Positions 1 through 11,150 of a DNA stretch of 64,000 nt are shown in pieces. This stretch comes from Astropecten irregularis (taxonomy: Eukaryota > Echinodermata > Asteroidea > Paxillosida > Astropectinidae): assembly GCA_963971285.1 (NCBI GenBank), contig OZ020262.1, forward strand, positions 11,104,745-11,168,744, read 5' to 3'. Positions within the stretch are counted from its first letter, which is position 1. The number at the start of each line of letters is the position of its first letter. A program made the position numbers and the translations under genes. Below the pieces are notes generated by a model. It worked only from the letters and a program-made list of their open reading frames with translations, had not been told where the DNA came from and made no database searches.

Positions 1-1497
1 ACCAAAGTATGATTGTACCTTTAAAATATAGGCTTATAAAGCTCTGAACCAATTCTTTATAACCTTGGTTAACTTTTATTTTTGTTCATCTTAATTTCAT
101 GGTGAGCCGAACACGAACGAACAAAAAAATGCAGGTCTACTCAGTGAACTGCACAAATAGCACTGTCATAAAACTTGTTGTTTTTTTTTGCCAGTTTATC
201 CATAACGCACTTTTTTCTCGTTCTATTGACAAATCAAAGTACAAGTTGAGATCAGTCACAGCACACCACTAAATGTTGACATCATAAATAAATGATCATC
301 ATATCGGCCTACTTCAGAAGAAAAACAAGGTATGGTGGCCCACTGAGGGGTACAAGGTCACACCCCCTGCTAGCTTGTTGCACCCCTGAGGCATATAATT
401 AACCTGTTGCTAGGACACTCTTTTGTGCATGGCGGTTCACGACGCACAGTACATGTGCTCGCTGTATTTGAAGTCACTCAAGCATTTCTCACAGTTTTTT
501 GAGCCGAGTTTTTTGTTTGGTTGCCGAACAAAATGCTGTGTTTTATGGAAGGAAAATGATGAGGTAAATGTCATGATTGTCATGAATTATTCTGCCGCAA
601 TTTTGTCAAACTGTGCGGTCGAACTTTCTCGAGGTTATGCCGATACCTTCTTTTTAGTTCACGGTATGCTTTGAAAAAAAACTTCTGTCACTCAGTCGTT
701 ACCTCACAGACAGCGACCAACAAAAGACTCTCTCTCCTAAACCTTTTCAAGACTACTTTTCTCTTTGATCAAATATTCAGAGGACATGTCTATTGTCCTC
801 CTGGCTTATGATTGTTTCGATTGTAAAGGACAGCATGTAACTAGGAGATGACGGGATAAGAATCACAGTGGTGGGCACTCGCCGTGGATCGATGGAATTG
901 ACACGGGTGAAAATGACTCGATCTTCGGTAGGTTGATGATCGGTGTTCGGTGTCTGGGAGCCGCCATACCACTTCGTAAAACACTCTCTACGCTTAGGCT
1001 GTAGTGTGGGAATTCTATCAACCATTTCTTCACGGTTACTGCGATGTTTACTGGGTAAGATCTTTATCTCAGTTTAATTAACTTTCATTTCAGTCAGGGT
1101 GATCAAATTAAGTTTGACAAAGTTCAAAGAGGAGGCCGGCCTATAGTACCGCTTTGCTGATCATACATGAAGTTTGTGAAAAAACAACAATGTGAGTGTT
1201 TGTCTGTGGAACTCTTTCCACAACTCAAGACCCCGACCCACTTTTTCTGATTCTACATAAACTTTTTTTAAGCACCAGGCAGGAGACATGTATATTATTT
1301 TTCAAAGATTTTTCAAAACAAAACAGTTTTTAGTTTGTTTTTAACATATCCACAGGAATTGAGGCAAATAATAAATTTGCTGCAAACTGCTCACCAACTA
1401 AGATATTGACCAGAAATATAATCAGGAGGGCCTGCTAACTCCATGATTTTTAATTTGTTATACAAGAATTTAGCTTCATTTTGATCATTAAAAAAGG

Positions 1498-1790
1498 GTA
1501 ATTGTAGACAAGTAGTTCCTAAAACCATGGAGAAATATTTCTCCATGCTAAAACTATAAAGGAAAGGACAAGTGGTTTATAAAACATTGTACTTTTTTCA
1601 CTGAAATATTGGAAGAATTTCTTAAATCTTGAGGTTTAAGGACTCTGGAACATTTGCTGAAAGTCACAAATATCGTTTGGGAGCAGTGGAAGCTATAAAA
1701 AGTTGCTTTCATTTAATATAACTTTATAGTTTTAGAAACCACTTGTCCTTTCCTTTATATAGCTTTGGGAACCACTTGTCCTCAATTACC
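1498..1790. mobile_element. MITE-like element with GGTAATTG...CAATTACC ends (copy 1)
   Basis: The left end reads GGTAATTGTAGACAAGTAGT and the right end is its near-complement ending CCACTTGTCCTCAATTACC. A second copy with the same ends lies at 13938-14275, so this is a dispersed family. Neither copy has a coding frame; both look non-autonomous. Confidence 0.7.
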
Positions 1791-1896
1791 AAAAAAAAAG
1801 GTCATCTGCAGAAGTATTTCTCAGAAAAGAGAATTAATCCTTAGTTGCGTGTGACATTTTGAAATGATGGACTTCATAATCTTGTATATCCCACCT

Positions 1897-2142
1897 GGGG
1901 CCAATTTCATAGAGCTGCTTAGCACAAAAATTGCTTAGCACAAAAACAGCTTGCCCAATAAAACAAACCACCATCGAAAATTCCATTTGATATTCATATT
2001 CAGTGAACAACAGCCAAAGAACAATTGCAAGTGATACACAACACACAGAAATTTGGTAGTTAATCCTGTTTTATAAACTAAGACAGAAATGTCATGCTTA
2101 GCGATTTTTTGTGTGCTAAGCAGCTCTATGAAATTGACCCCA
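1897..2142. mobile_element. Foldback element, GGGGCCAATTTCATAGAGCTGCTTAGCAC family (copy 1)
   Basis: Begins GGGGCCAATTTCATAGAGCT and ends with the complementary ...AGCTCTATGAAATTGACCCC. The arms continue inward through GCTTAGCACAAAAA. Related copies are at 3589-3832, 12650-12740 and 20836-21040. Confidence 0.75.
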
Positions 2143-2289
2143 TACCCAATCTTGACTCTAGATTGCAGCACCATGCCTAGCAGGATGACAACGACGACGT
2201 CATGTCGGTTGCTTAATAATCGGCAGCGTTTAATAATCTGATCATCACCATCTTCCGTCTGTTTCATCATCAATCTTTCCCCGGAGGAG

Positions 2290-5200
2290 ATGGCTTCCGA
2301 GTTCTCCTGTCCACCTGCCGGGAAGACACGCTACCCTCGTACCGATAAGGTCAGTATGTAATATCCAAGACCAGACATAATCCTCAAGTCATGTGGGCAA
2401 CATGATGACATGAAACGATGATGACTCATAGAAAAGTCATCTTCAGGTTTAAAGGTAGTATCATACTTTGGTAAGAAACCAAAACAGAAATGTTCACAGA
2501 TTTATGTATAACTTAAATTACAGGGAATGAAGATGGTGGTGGTAGAAACATACCCTTAAAATGTTTCTGTCTGAAATGGTGTATTTATCCAGATATTAGT
2601 AAAACAACGACCAAAAATGTTTTCGATCTTTTAAAAGATCAAAAATAAAAGAGAAAACACTTAAGAAATAATGTGGCCGTTTTTCGCTGTTTTCTCAAAA
2701 AGTGGGCAACGTATGGGACTGAAATTTTCACAGATGACTGTTGCTGTATCTTTCTTGATATTTGTGCCCATGAATCTGTATTTCTTTGATAAAAACCAAA
2801 GTATGATATTACCTTTAGGTGTGATTTCACAAAATCACTTTGGTGACACTGATAATTTTTCTTAAAGGTACAGTACATGATTGGTAACATACCCAAACAG
2901 AAATGTTCACAAACTTTCAGCATACGAAGATGTTGCTGGTAGAGACATACCGTTAAAATATTTCCGCCTGACATGGTGTATTAAATTGTATCCAGATAAT
3001 TAGCAATTAACAAAGACCGAAAACAGTTTTGATCTCGGGGTAAGATCAAAAACCATTCTTTATGTTTTATAAGAAAAATCGCTATTTTCTCAAGACTCAG
3101 ATGTCCAATTGAGCTCAAATGTTCACAGGTTTATCATTTCATGCACATATTGGATCACACAAAGTGTGAGTGCTGTTCTGTAACCTTTACCAATACCTTT
3201 AACATTTGTTTTTTGAAAAAAGGCCATGATTCCATTTTACATGTGGTTGTGGTTATTGTCAGTATTACCTACAATGCAGTCATCCCATAAGGCATATACA
3301 TCATACTGACGAGTATCCCATATTCTCATCTCTTTGTGCAGACGGCAATCTCCTACGAGTATCTTGACCGTGATTTCATCACCTCATCTCGTCAAGATGC
3401 TGCTTCCACCCGGCGATCGCATCACGTCAGGGCCAGCTCCTTGCCCAGGATAAACAACGGTCGCAGCGTCCACAGCGCCAAGAAGCTTTGGGAGGACTAC
3501 GAAGGCATCGAGGTCCGGTCTAAGATGCAGAGGGTAAGACAAATCTCCGATCCATTCGTCATCTGGATCCTCCAGCCTTCTTAATATCCAGAGGCCAAAT
3601 TCATAGAGATGCTTAGCACGAAAAATTTGCTAAGCATGACATTTCTGTCTTAATAAAAACAGGGTTAACTACCAAATGTCCATGTGTTGTGTATCACTTG
3701 TGATTGTTCTTTGGCTGTTGTTTGCTGACCATGAATATCAAATGGAATTTTCAATGGTGGTTTGTTGTATTGGGCGAGACATTTTTGTGCTAAGCAATTT
3801 TTTTGCTTAACATTTTTATGAAATTGGCCCCAGGACTGTACGTAGAGCCCAGACATTTAAACTTTACAAGGAGAAACGATGGATCAACTTGATCCAAGTC
3901 AAAACAGTGAAACAAGTACAGTTGAATACCGCTATAAGGAACATGGCGGGATGCACAGATATTGTCCGTTATAGTAGTCATTCAAAAGTGAACAAAGAAA
4001 AATTGACTAGAGCGGGATTCGAACCGGCGACCTCCTGAATACCGTACAGGCGCTCTACCAACTGAGCCATCCAGCCCTACGTTGGTGGTGACCCCAATAG
4101 TCAACTATCTTTGTTCGTTTGGCAGTCAGAAGCCATGAAACCAGGCACACAGTTGGATGGCTCAGTTGGTAGAGCACCTGTACGGTATTCAGGAGGTCGC
4201 CGGTTCGAATCCCGCTCTAGTAAATTTTTCTTTGTTCACTTTTCAATGACTTTAAACTCAGTCAGTTTCCCTTGTGGTTATTTCACGTATAGTAGTCATT
4301 CGTTAGAGAGAATTGAAAAACCATATATTCAGTATGTATTGTAAATAAAAAATGGGAGTCAAGGATGATGTTTGGTATAGACAAATGTTCGGTATAGTGG
4401 TGTTCGTTAAAGCACCGTTCCACTATAATTGTATAGAGTATTCTGGGAGTCATAGGTTCGAATCCCCTTCCAGGCAATCTTTCCTTGTTCACCTTTCAAT
4501 AGTTGAATTAATTTTAAAGTTGAAAATTTTTCAAATTAATTGTTATACTTCTGCTCTCTTTATGTGAAGGTTGCCATATCAACAGAAGACTCAAAATTAA
4601 CAAATTACAATTTAAAATGGCCCAAGAAGGCCCTAAGAATTATAAATCTATCTGCTCAACATGAAATTTCACATTCTGCATCTGTAATTATTCGTTGTGG
4701 ATGAGTGGCCATTTATAAAAAAACAAAAATTCATCAGTGATGCGAAACAGTAATGAATATTTCACCATCTGTCTTTATTGAGCTTAGCCTCAGATGAACA
4801 CACACACATGGCGTTTACAAAACGGAGGCTCAGGCTCCGTTTCAGGCTCCGGCTCCATTTCATGAATCCATTCTAAAATAACGGGTATCAAAATAGAGGC
4901 TTTTGGCTGCGGTTCGGAAGTAGATACTCTGGTTTGAAAAGGAAAACAGAGCATCAGCTTCAATGAAAAACCACAAGCTATATTTTCAGCATATGGATGA
5001 CAGAGCTGGAGCCTGAGCCTGAGCCAGAGCCCTCGTTTCGTAAACGCCCGTACACACACAGAGGCAGATTTCTAAATGATAATTTCCTTTCAATTGAGGC
5101 TGACAGTCCGTCATGTTCAACCATGCTGCGCTCAGATCAGATCACATTACTGGGTTTTTTTTATTGCTTTTTCGTCCTCCCCCATCGATGCCGTAAATAA

Positions 5201-8200
5201 ATTATGTTTTTTCCCCCTTTTCATTCCCGGCAAGTCGTGGCCTGCATACATTTTTGCGGACAGGAATCTTTTTTCTTTTTTTATTCAATTTGGCAGTGTG
5301 GATAGAGGGTAAAAATGTGAGTCATCGTTTTTCTAAAAAGAAGAAGAGGTACGTCGTTGTCCTCTGCCCACGCATTGCATTTTTTCTCTCCTTAAAGAGA
5401 AATTTTCCTATCTCCCGTAAATAAAACTGACATGACAGCTCGCAGATGTTCAAACTCAATTTAGAAGCATTTCAGTGGATAGAGTTTCAACTGTTTCAGA
5501 CAACGTCGTCTTTTCTAATGTGGCAAAAAATATTATTCCTGTCATCGTATTTTATGATAATGAATAAATTAATATTTAAAGCATCAAAGGGGAACTGACA
5601 AGATTAATTTGAAGTCATTATGACTTCAAAACTCATTAAAAGGTGGACGAAGGAAAATTGACTGGAGCAGGATTCGAACCTGCGACCTCCTGTGTGTTTT
5701 GATGAAGTGTTGTGGAATTGAACCAGTAGAGATTATTGTCTTATGATTATATTTTGCCTCAGAGCTTTCGGCATTTGTAAAAAAAGAAAACTGATTTTGA
5801 ATTAGAATGGAAAAATGGGTTACTTTGTGAGTAGCACTCTCGACAAAGTAACAGTAATGATAGTTAGGTAGGTACATGTTTAAAAATAGCAACTGGTGAA
5901 ATATGTAAAGTATGAAGGAGACAAATTGCTCCTAATTTTAACTCTCAAGTTCCTAAACCCTTTTCCAACCAACATTTGTGAACTAAGGATCAAAAGGAAC
6001 AAAATTACAAAATTCATTTCATAGGATCCTGGATTAAAGTAGCCTTCGTACCTTTGATGTGCTCATTCTATTACCCGATTTCTTTCTTTTTCTGACTAGG
6101 AGAGCGAGAAGCCCCCTGAGGTACCTCCATTGAGGGTTCCCAAGAACCCCCACGGCCTGTACAAGCACACCGTCAAGCCCACCAAGCCCTTCCATATCCT
6201 CCACAGCCCCTCTAACTACGGCCAGGCCAGACGTCAACTCAAGCAGCTCTACGCTCAAGTCACCTACTTGTCCAATGCCGTCAGGAACTGCGACGGCTCC
6301 GCCAGTTACAGGGTAAGACAACAACCACGGGTGTCGCTGGGTTTTCTTGATTTAATACAAATCTGTGGAATGCTGGTGATCCTAGCCGTAGGTGCGGCTT
6401 GGGAAACCTTGGGAAAACCAGCCTCTCATTCTTAAAGAAGACTTCATGGTATTAATGGAGTCGGAAGGGTGCCACATCTTTACTGAGGCAGCAATTGAGG
6501 GTGTGGAGAATGTAGTCACTCAGTCTAAAACAAGTCTGATGGTCTCTTTTCAGTTTAAATGAGACTGGCCGACTGGAAAAGTCTTCTGGTCCACACCAAA
6601 TCAACAATAAATGTCTCCAGCCTTATGTCGCGAGACTACAGTCTCCCCCTCTGAAACAAGACTGATGGTCTCTCATCAGTAGTAGAGAGACTCACAGAGT
6701 ATGTTTGTCTTTTTAAATCAGGGAATGTGCAAACGGCAACGCAGCTACCGCCGCGACGACAACAACCCGTTGCATCTTCACTGGCCCTCCTCAGATGAGA
6801 ATGTACCGGCGCCCCGCCTCCTCCTACCGGTCATGCCGGGTACCAACACCAAGTGGTACTCATGGAAAGTGGAATCGCCGAGAGACAAGCCTTCCCGTAG
6901 GGGCAGGGGAAGGGGCCTGGAAGGAGGCCGTGACCAGCGCTACGCAGCATCAGCACCAGGTAATTATCAGACCGAAGCCAGGACAACCCTTGCTTCTTGA
7001 GCTCTCCTCTCCCTTGAATATCATTGTAGAAAGGGCTGACCTATTCTCCTCTCTCAATGCACCTGTGCTCTCAGCATCAGCATTTAGAATGGCTATTGGA
7101 ATAAAGCGGGAGATGTAAGGCCAAGACCAGAGTATTGGAGGACCTGGGGTCGATTTCACGAAGCCCTGCGATCGATCGTAACTTGAGTTACGAAGGATAA
7201 CCCATCACAGGGGACCTATCCCATGTAGGGCTTCAATGCATAAAAAGTCCAACGATTGATACTAAGTTACGAAGAGTTTGGTGAAATCGACCCCTGGACT
7301 CTGTCAAATCCCAAGCTTCAAATTTTGAAAATTTCAAGATTTGATATAAATCTTATTTAGCCATTAGGCCCACCTTGCTTTAAATGTTTGCCAAGTACCG
7401 TATCTGCAAAACCTAATACGTGTAGCTTGGAGTTAGAAGGGCCTGACGTGTTTCGATCCTAGCAGGATTTTTCTGCTAGGATCCTGCTAGGATCAAAACG
7501 CATCCGGCCCTCCTAAATCCAAGCATCTGATAAATTTCAGGTCATTTTTTTGGCTGATGAGCAGTTTGCAGCAGTTTATTACTTGTATACCTAATGTTTT
7601 TGATATTTTGGTCTTGATTCGGTGGAATTGACAGTATCTCGAAGCTTGGACTTTCTGGAGATGTATGGGAAGAGCGAGCCACACGTCACATTCTCCGTCG
7701 GGGACGAGGGTGGGAGGCAATCCAGAAGCAAAGACACCGATGCCAAGTCTCGCGACGGACATCTGAGCATCCAGGCGGTCACGGAGTCCCTGGCGTCCAG
7801 CTCACTGTCTTCCATCGTGAAGTACGACGCCAACCAATTCAAATTCAAAGAGGACGAGGCTGTCGAAGGAAGAGCGATCTATCTGACCCAGCCTGAGACA
7901 AGAAAGATGCCTCACATGGAAGAGGTAACAGTGCACGCTGATGTGGCAGGTAGTCATAGCAATGAAAAGAAGGATGATAATGACAGAGCTGGTACCGAAC
8001 AGAATGAGACGGGGGAATCCGAAGGAGCGGAGCTTCCCAAAGCAACAGAAGACGAGAGACTCCCACATGCAGATAATGAAATCAAACGCCAAAGTCCTGA
8101 GGATGAAATGGATGCGGTTGCCAGGGTGAACGTCGCGGTACCCCCGACCCCTGAAAGTCCTACTTCACAAGGGGAGACGAAGCTTGAGCAAGGTGAGATG

Positions 8201-8584
8201 GAAAGACTGACTCATCAGCAGGATGAGGAAAGACCAAAGCAGGAAGAGCTTGCCACTGACAAATCAAAGGAACCCGATTTGGGTAGCGATCAACAAGATA
8301 ACCCATCCGATGACCTCCAGAATGACAACAAGAAAGATGATACACCTGTCATCACGGAAAACGAATCTCCTTGTTTGAGTAACGTTCAGAGCGAGGAGGA
8401 TGGTCATCCTCCTAACACCAGCCTCCTAAACGACCAGATAAAACAAAATGAAGACGGTCTACAAACTGAAGATCATGTCTCGAAGGAGGCAGACACTACA
8501 TTTTCAGAAGACAAAACTGATCATAGAGGAGATGATTCCGGAGAGAAGGATTTGCAAGACACCCCGACAACCGAAAATGAATGA
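2290..8584 (+). CDS. Five-exon gene for an uncharacterised, mostly disordered ~550-aa protein
   Basis: Coding exons by eye: 2290-2349, 3342-3533, 6100-6312, 6722-6959 and 7635-8584. All junctions are AG/GT and keep frame (phases 0,0,0,1). The start ATG sits in a good context (GGAGATGG) and begins MASEFSCPPAGK. Residues about 21-155 are the most protein-like part, with YEYLDRDFI, a basic stretch, a WEDYEGIEVRSKMQR segment and NPHGLYKHTVKPTKPFHIL. Exon 4 is Arg/Gly-rich (RRGRGRGLEGGRD). The last exon (317 codons) is extremely acidic and polar, rich in E, D, K, Q and S, and clearly disordered. No signal peptide, membrane segment or known domain was recognised. A fast-evolving or lineage-specific protein is likely; no function is proposed. 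Confidence 0.75.
2449..2817 (-). mobile_element. TTAA-type MITE, full-length copy, reverse orientation
   Basis: Ends are TTAAAGGTAGTATCATACTT and its complement ...AAGTATGATATTACCTTTAG. Hallmarks are an internal GATCTTTTAAAAGATC palindrome and a CTACCACCACCATCTTCAT block. Similar copies are at 26214-26578, 54295-54616, 56102-56482 and 61024-61381, with fragments at 1-25, 18485-18693 and 23010-23270. TTAA at the ends suggests piggyBac-type integration (inference). It lies in intron 1 of the uncharacterised gene. Confidence 0.75.
2861..3203. mobile_element. Diverged relative of the TTAA-type MITE
   Basis: Begins TTAAAGGTACAGTACATGAT, carries the AAACAGAAATGTTCACA and CCGAAAACAGTTTTGATC blocks of the TTAA family, and ends near CCAATACCTTTAAC. 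It directly follows the copy at 2449-2817. A short match at about 16699 (AAAGGGATAATACATGATTG) is probably another remnant. Confidence 0.5.
3589..3832. mobile_element. Foldback element, GGGGCCAATTTCAT family (copy 2)
   Basis: Starts at about AGGCCAAATTCATAGAGATG, ends ATGAAATTGGCCCC, and carries the same interior as 1897-2142 (TTTGGCTGTTGTTTGCTGACCATGAATATCAAATGG). It is intronic. Confidence 0.7.
3918..4427. mobile_element. Pogo/Tc1-type MITE interrupted by a SINE dimer
   Basis: The left terminus ACAGTTGAATACCGCTATAAG and right terminus ...AAGCACCGTTCCACTATA are complementary in the style of pogo-like elements (CAGTNGAAC...), with TA at both outer edges. A related terminus, ACAGTGGAACGCCGCTTTAA, is at 34404. 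The interior is split at 3984-4287 by a SINE-derived insertion flanked by a 14-bp direct repeat. Confidence 0.6.
3984..4287. mobile_element. Head-to-head tRNA-derived SINE dimer
   Basis: Two SINE copies in opposite orientation: a minus-strand copy (3984-4110) and a plus-strand copy (4148-4287). Each has an A-box-like TGGCTCAGTTGG, a B box GGTTCGAATCC and a tail with TTTCTTTGTTCACTTTTCAA. The 14-bp direct repeat TATAGTAGTCATTC at 3970-3983 and 4288-4301 marks a single insertion event. The head resembles a tRNA, but its anticodon arm is not well formed, so this is not a functional tRNA gene. Confidence 0.75.
4436..4510 (+). mobile_element. SINE fragment
   Basis: A B-box-like AGGTTCGAATCCCC followed by the SINE tail (TTCCTTGTTCACCTTTCAAT). 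It lacks the 5' head. Confidence 0.55.
4810..5048. mobile_element. MITE with GCGTTTACAAAACGGAGGCTC ends (copy 1)
   Basis: The left end GCGTTTACAAAACGGAGGCT and right end ...CCCTCGTTTCGTAAACGC are complementary. The arms are rich in CAGGCTC/GAGCCTGA repeats, and the core has AAAATAGAGGCTTTTGGCTG. A second copy is at 27942-28170. It lies in intron 2 of the gene at 2290-8584. Confidence 0.65.
5641..5696 (-). mobile_element. SINE fragment
   Basis: On the minus strand it reads GAGGTCGCAGGTTCGAATCC then TGCTCCAGTCAATTTTCCTT, the B-box region and start of the tail of the SINE family. Confidence 0.5.
7146..7295. mobile_element. Foldback MITE, GGGGTCGATTTCACGAAG family (copy 1)
   Basis: Begins GGGGTCGATTTCACGAAGCC and ends TTTGGTGAAATCGACCCC. 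The interior has GCGATCGATCGTAACTTGAG, ACGAAGGATAACCCATC and GTAGGGCTTCAATGCAT. Other copies are at 25491-25661 (degenerate), 43332-43474 and 47145-47291. This one is in intron 4 of the uncharacterised gene. Confidence 0.75.
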
Positions 8585-8621
8585 AACAGCAATACATAAT
8601 TCTTTCAGACATTGAACTAAT

Positions 8622-8910
8622 TTAAAGAGGATCTTCAACACTCAACAAACCTCGCTTTATTTGTTAGAACTATAATCATTAAATAACTTGACATGAGAAA
8701 AAAAAAATTATCTTACACTGAACACAGAAAGAGAGTCTTTTTGATGATTTTTCTCTCTACATGCTCAACCCGCAAGCTAACCCAAAATTGAAACTGTCTG
8801 AATTTCGTCAATGGGGCAGCAGACATTTCATGAAAAGGCTCCGTAATATGACGTCATGAGCTATTCATTTAATTTAATTTAGTTTGTTGAGTGTTGAAGA
8901 TCCTCTTTAA
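8622..8910. mobile_element. MITE with 29-bp perfect terminal inverted repeats in the 3' UTR
   Basis: The arms 8622-8650 (TTAAAGAGGATCTTCAACAC...) and 8882-8910 are exact complements over 29 bases. The element starts 37 bases after the stop codon of the preceding gene. It contains an ATTAAA (8678-8683) that could serve as that gene's polyadenylation signal. Confidence 0.75.
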
Positions 8911-9993
8911 TATAAATTAACATTGTATTGTTTTCAGTTGCAGTTTAAGATGTGATCAAAACTTAAGTAACGGGTGATGTGCATTTCAATTTTTAAAAAG
9001 GGCATAATACCTGTACTTGTGTACAAAATGTGCAGTGAACAATCAAGCGTTTTTACGAAGTTTGCGAAGCTTCGATCTGTTTGTTGGGTTTTTTAGTGGA
9101 CTTCAAAATGTCCTATTGATTCTCTGTCTTGGTCTTTCTTTTTATGAGAGGTGCACATAGTATTGTGTTTTTAAAGGCCTCCATCAAAATGTTAGCCTCA
9201 ATATGCCTGTTGACGATTTGGCTCCATTTTATGCATCCATTTTGAAGTACATTGTACCTGTGTCAAAATGGAGGCTTTGGGATAAAGTTTGGAAGTACAT
9301 GTACAGGTGTAGATGCTCTCTTTTGAGCAAGACAACTTGAAACACTGTAATGAAAAACTTAACGTCACCATTACCTTTAATAGAACTAAAAACAGGAACT
9401 AACATAGACAATAACGCAATATATTGAACATTTTATAGATAGTTTAAATAATCATATGAATACTTGTTTTAAACTAACACTAACATTGAAAAATATAAAC
9501 TTATGATGAAAATAATCCTGTGCATATTTCTCCAGGTGAACAAAAAATGAATTTATACCCAGGATTCCTACCTGGTGGCTGTCGTGTGCAAAGATTTGGC
9601 AGTTGCCTGATAAACATGTAAATTTATTGAGACATTCCCTCTTGCAATATATACTCTGAAATGTCATCACCTTTGAAAAATTGAAAGCGAGGAGTTGGCA
9701 AGAAACAAATCTTAAGCATAACTCCCGGTTTATTCTAACGGGGAATCTTTTTCCTGAATCCATCCAAAACTAATGCCTTAGATTGTCAAGCTTCTCTGAA
9801 AATGCTACAGTGCCGAGACCTTCTCCCCATAAATTTATGTCGAAATTGGGTATACTTTAGGTAATCACTATTTTTGATTGAGGCGGGACACATGAAAGCA
9901 TAACCACAAATAAGGAAGCGGACAACGTTCCATCTTTGAGTCTTTACTTGTTGTCCATAAGAAGTCCCTTTGCAGATTTGGGTGAACCCTGAA

Positions 9994-10104
9994 CAGGGCT
10001 ATATTTCATAAAACGTACTACGAAATCTTCCAAAAGAAATGTTCCTATAGTTATACTAAGTCCAAGATACAACATATTCCTAACTTTTATGAAATAGAGC
10101 CCTG
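9994..10104. mobile_element. Short foldback element, CAGGGCTATATTTCAT ends
   Basis: CAGGGCTATATTTCATAAAA at the left pairs with TTTTATGAAATAGAGCCCTG at the right, while inner ACGTACTACGAAATC is unlike other families. It abuts the next foldback. Confidence 0.65.
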
Positions 10105-10264
10105 CAGCCAATTTCACAAAACTTCAAATGTTGCATACGCAACATTTTGTTGCATAACTTCCGCAACATTTTCCTGCCTTTGGTTGCCTACCTTTTTTGT
10201 TTCACGAAAATTACACAACATTTGTACGTTGCGTAAGTTACGCAACATTTTGTGAAATCGGCTG
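10105..10264. mobile_element. Foldback element, GCAGCCAATTTCACAAAA ends
   Basis: GCAGCCAATTTCACAAAACT at the left pairs with AATTTTGTGAAATCGGCTGC-type sequence at the right. The interior consists of repeated TTGCGTAACTTACGCAACATTTT-like units. It is the immediate right neighbour of 9994-10104. Confidence 0.65.
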
Positions 10265-11150
10265 CTGCTGCTCCAGTAATTATGTGCTCAGGATCAAGAG
10301 TATTTGGCAAGATTCAGTTTGGCAATTTTTGTACGTGCAACAAAAACATTTTGAGATTTAATCATGAACACAGGATAGTTCCCTGCCCAAATCTTGATCC
10401 ACAATATTCCCTAACTCCCCAAAAATGTCCTTCACACTTTCAAGTATTTTTTTAAAACAAGTTTGGCAATTTATACCTCAGGTTTTTACTCATGACGTGA
10501 TAAACATTCCTCTTTATATCCAGGAAACTTTGTAGCAGCTAACTTACTTCAGTGACAATCAAAACTAACTGTATCGTGAATATATTTGTGCTGATTTTTG
10601 CATATGGTGATGTGCTATTATTAAAAAAAATATTTTTTCAAATTTAGAGAACGTTTCCCGCAGTGACAGACTTTTTCGACGGTGTAACAATGAGATTTAA
10701 ACAATCAATGTGCAAACAAGCAAAAACACTTCACAAAAGTACCAAAAAAATTATGCAATTTGACCATTGATATAAAAATATAGATATAAAAAAATGCATA
10801 TAGATGAAAGGTTGAAACTTACATAAACCCAATATGGAGAGTGGACAAAAATGCCTAAACACAAATGAAACAGGAAATTATTTGGCCTAGTGACCACAAA
10901 GTTCTTTGGCTTCAACACCTGAAAGTCTGAATCTTCTCTGTGATATGAGGAAGCATGTTAAACTACCGGTACTTAGTTCTCAGTTCTCAAACGGAGACTT
11001 ACACAAGGGATTTTTTCGTTTCAAGATTTGCTGGTCTGAATGACACCATGGAATGCAAAAACAGAAATTACATCCCGAGATAAACTTTGCCTTATACCTG
11101 ATTGGAGTGTCATCTCTTCGTCGTCCTGACAACACATCCTTCTCTTGACA

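Larger units (their letters stand above)
1..2289. other. Intergenic region left of the first gene
   Basis: No gene could be supported here. The first about 25 bases are the right terminus of the TTAA-type MITE family seen elsewhere in the window. Two palindromic elements lie at 1498-1790 and 1897-2142. An 82-codon frame on the minus strand (777-1025) has no recognisable domain and was not accepted. The last about 100 bases before 2290 are the probable promoter and 5' UTR of the following gene. Confidence 0.6.
8911..11150. other. Intergenic region with palindromic elements
   Basis: A/T-rich DNA without an acceptable gene. It holds two adjacent foldback elements at 9994-10104 and 10105-10264. 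The interval 10300-11150 is the likely 3' flank of the minus-strand SH3/zinc-finger gene; nothing else was recognised. Confidence 0.6.

Noticed and set aside
777..1025. 82-codon minus-strand frame
   Set aside because: Has a plausible start but no recognisable domain, no convincing splice partner and no neighbouring exon; could be an exon of a gene off the left edge, but cannot be supported.
3984..4287. Sequences like tRNA genes (A box and B box present) at several sites
   Set aside because: The anticodon arm does not fold properly, copies vary and share a long non-tRNA tail. They are tRNA-derived SINEs.
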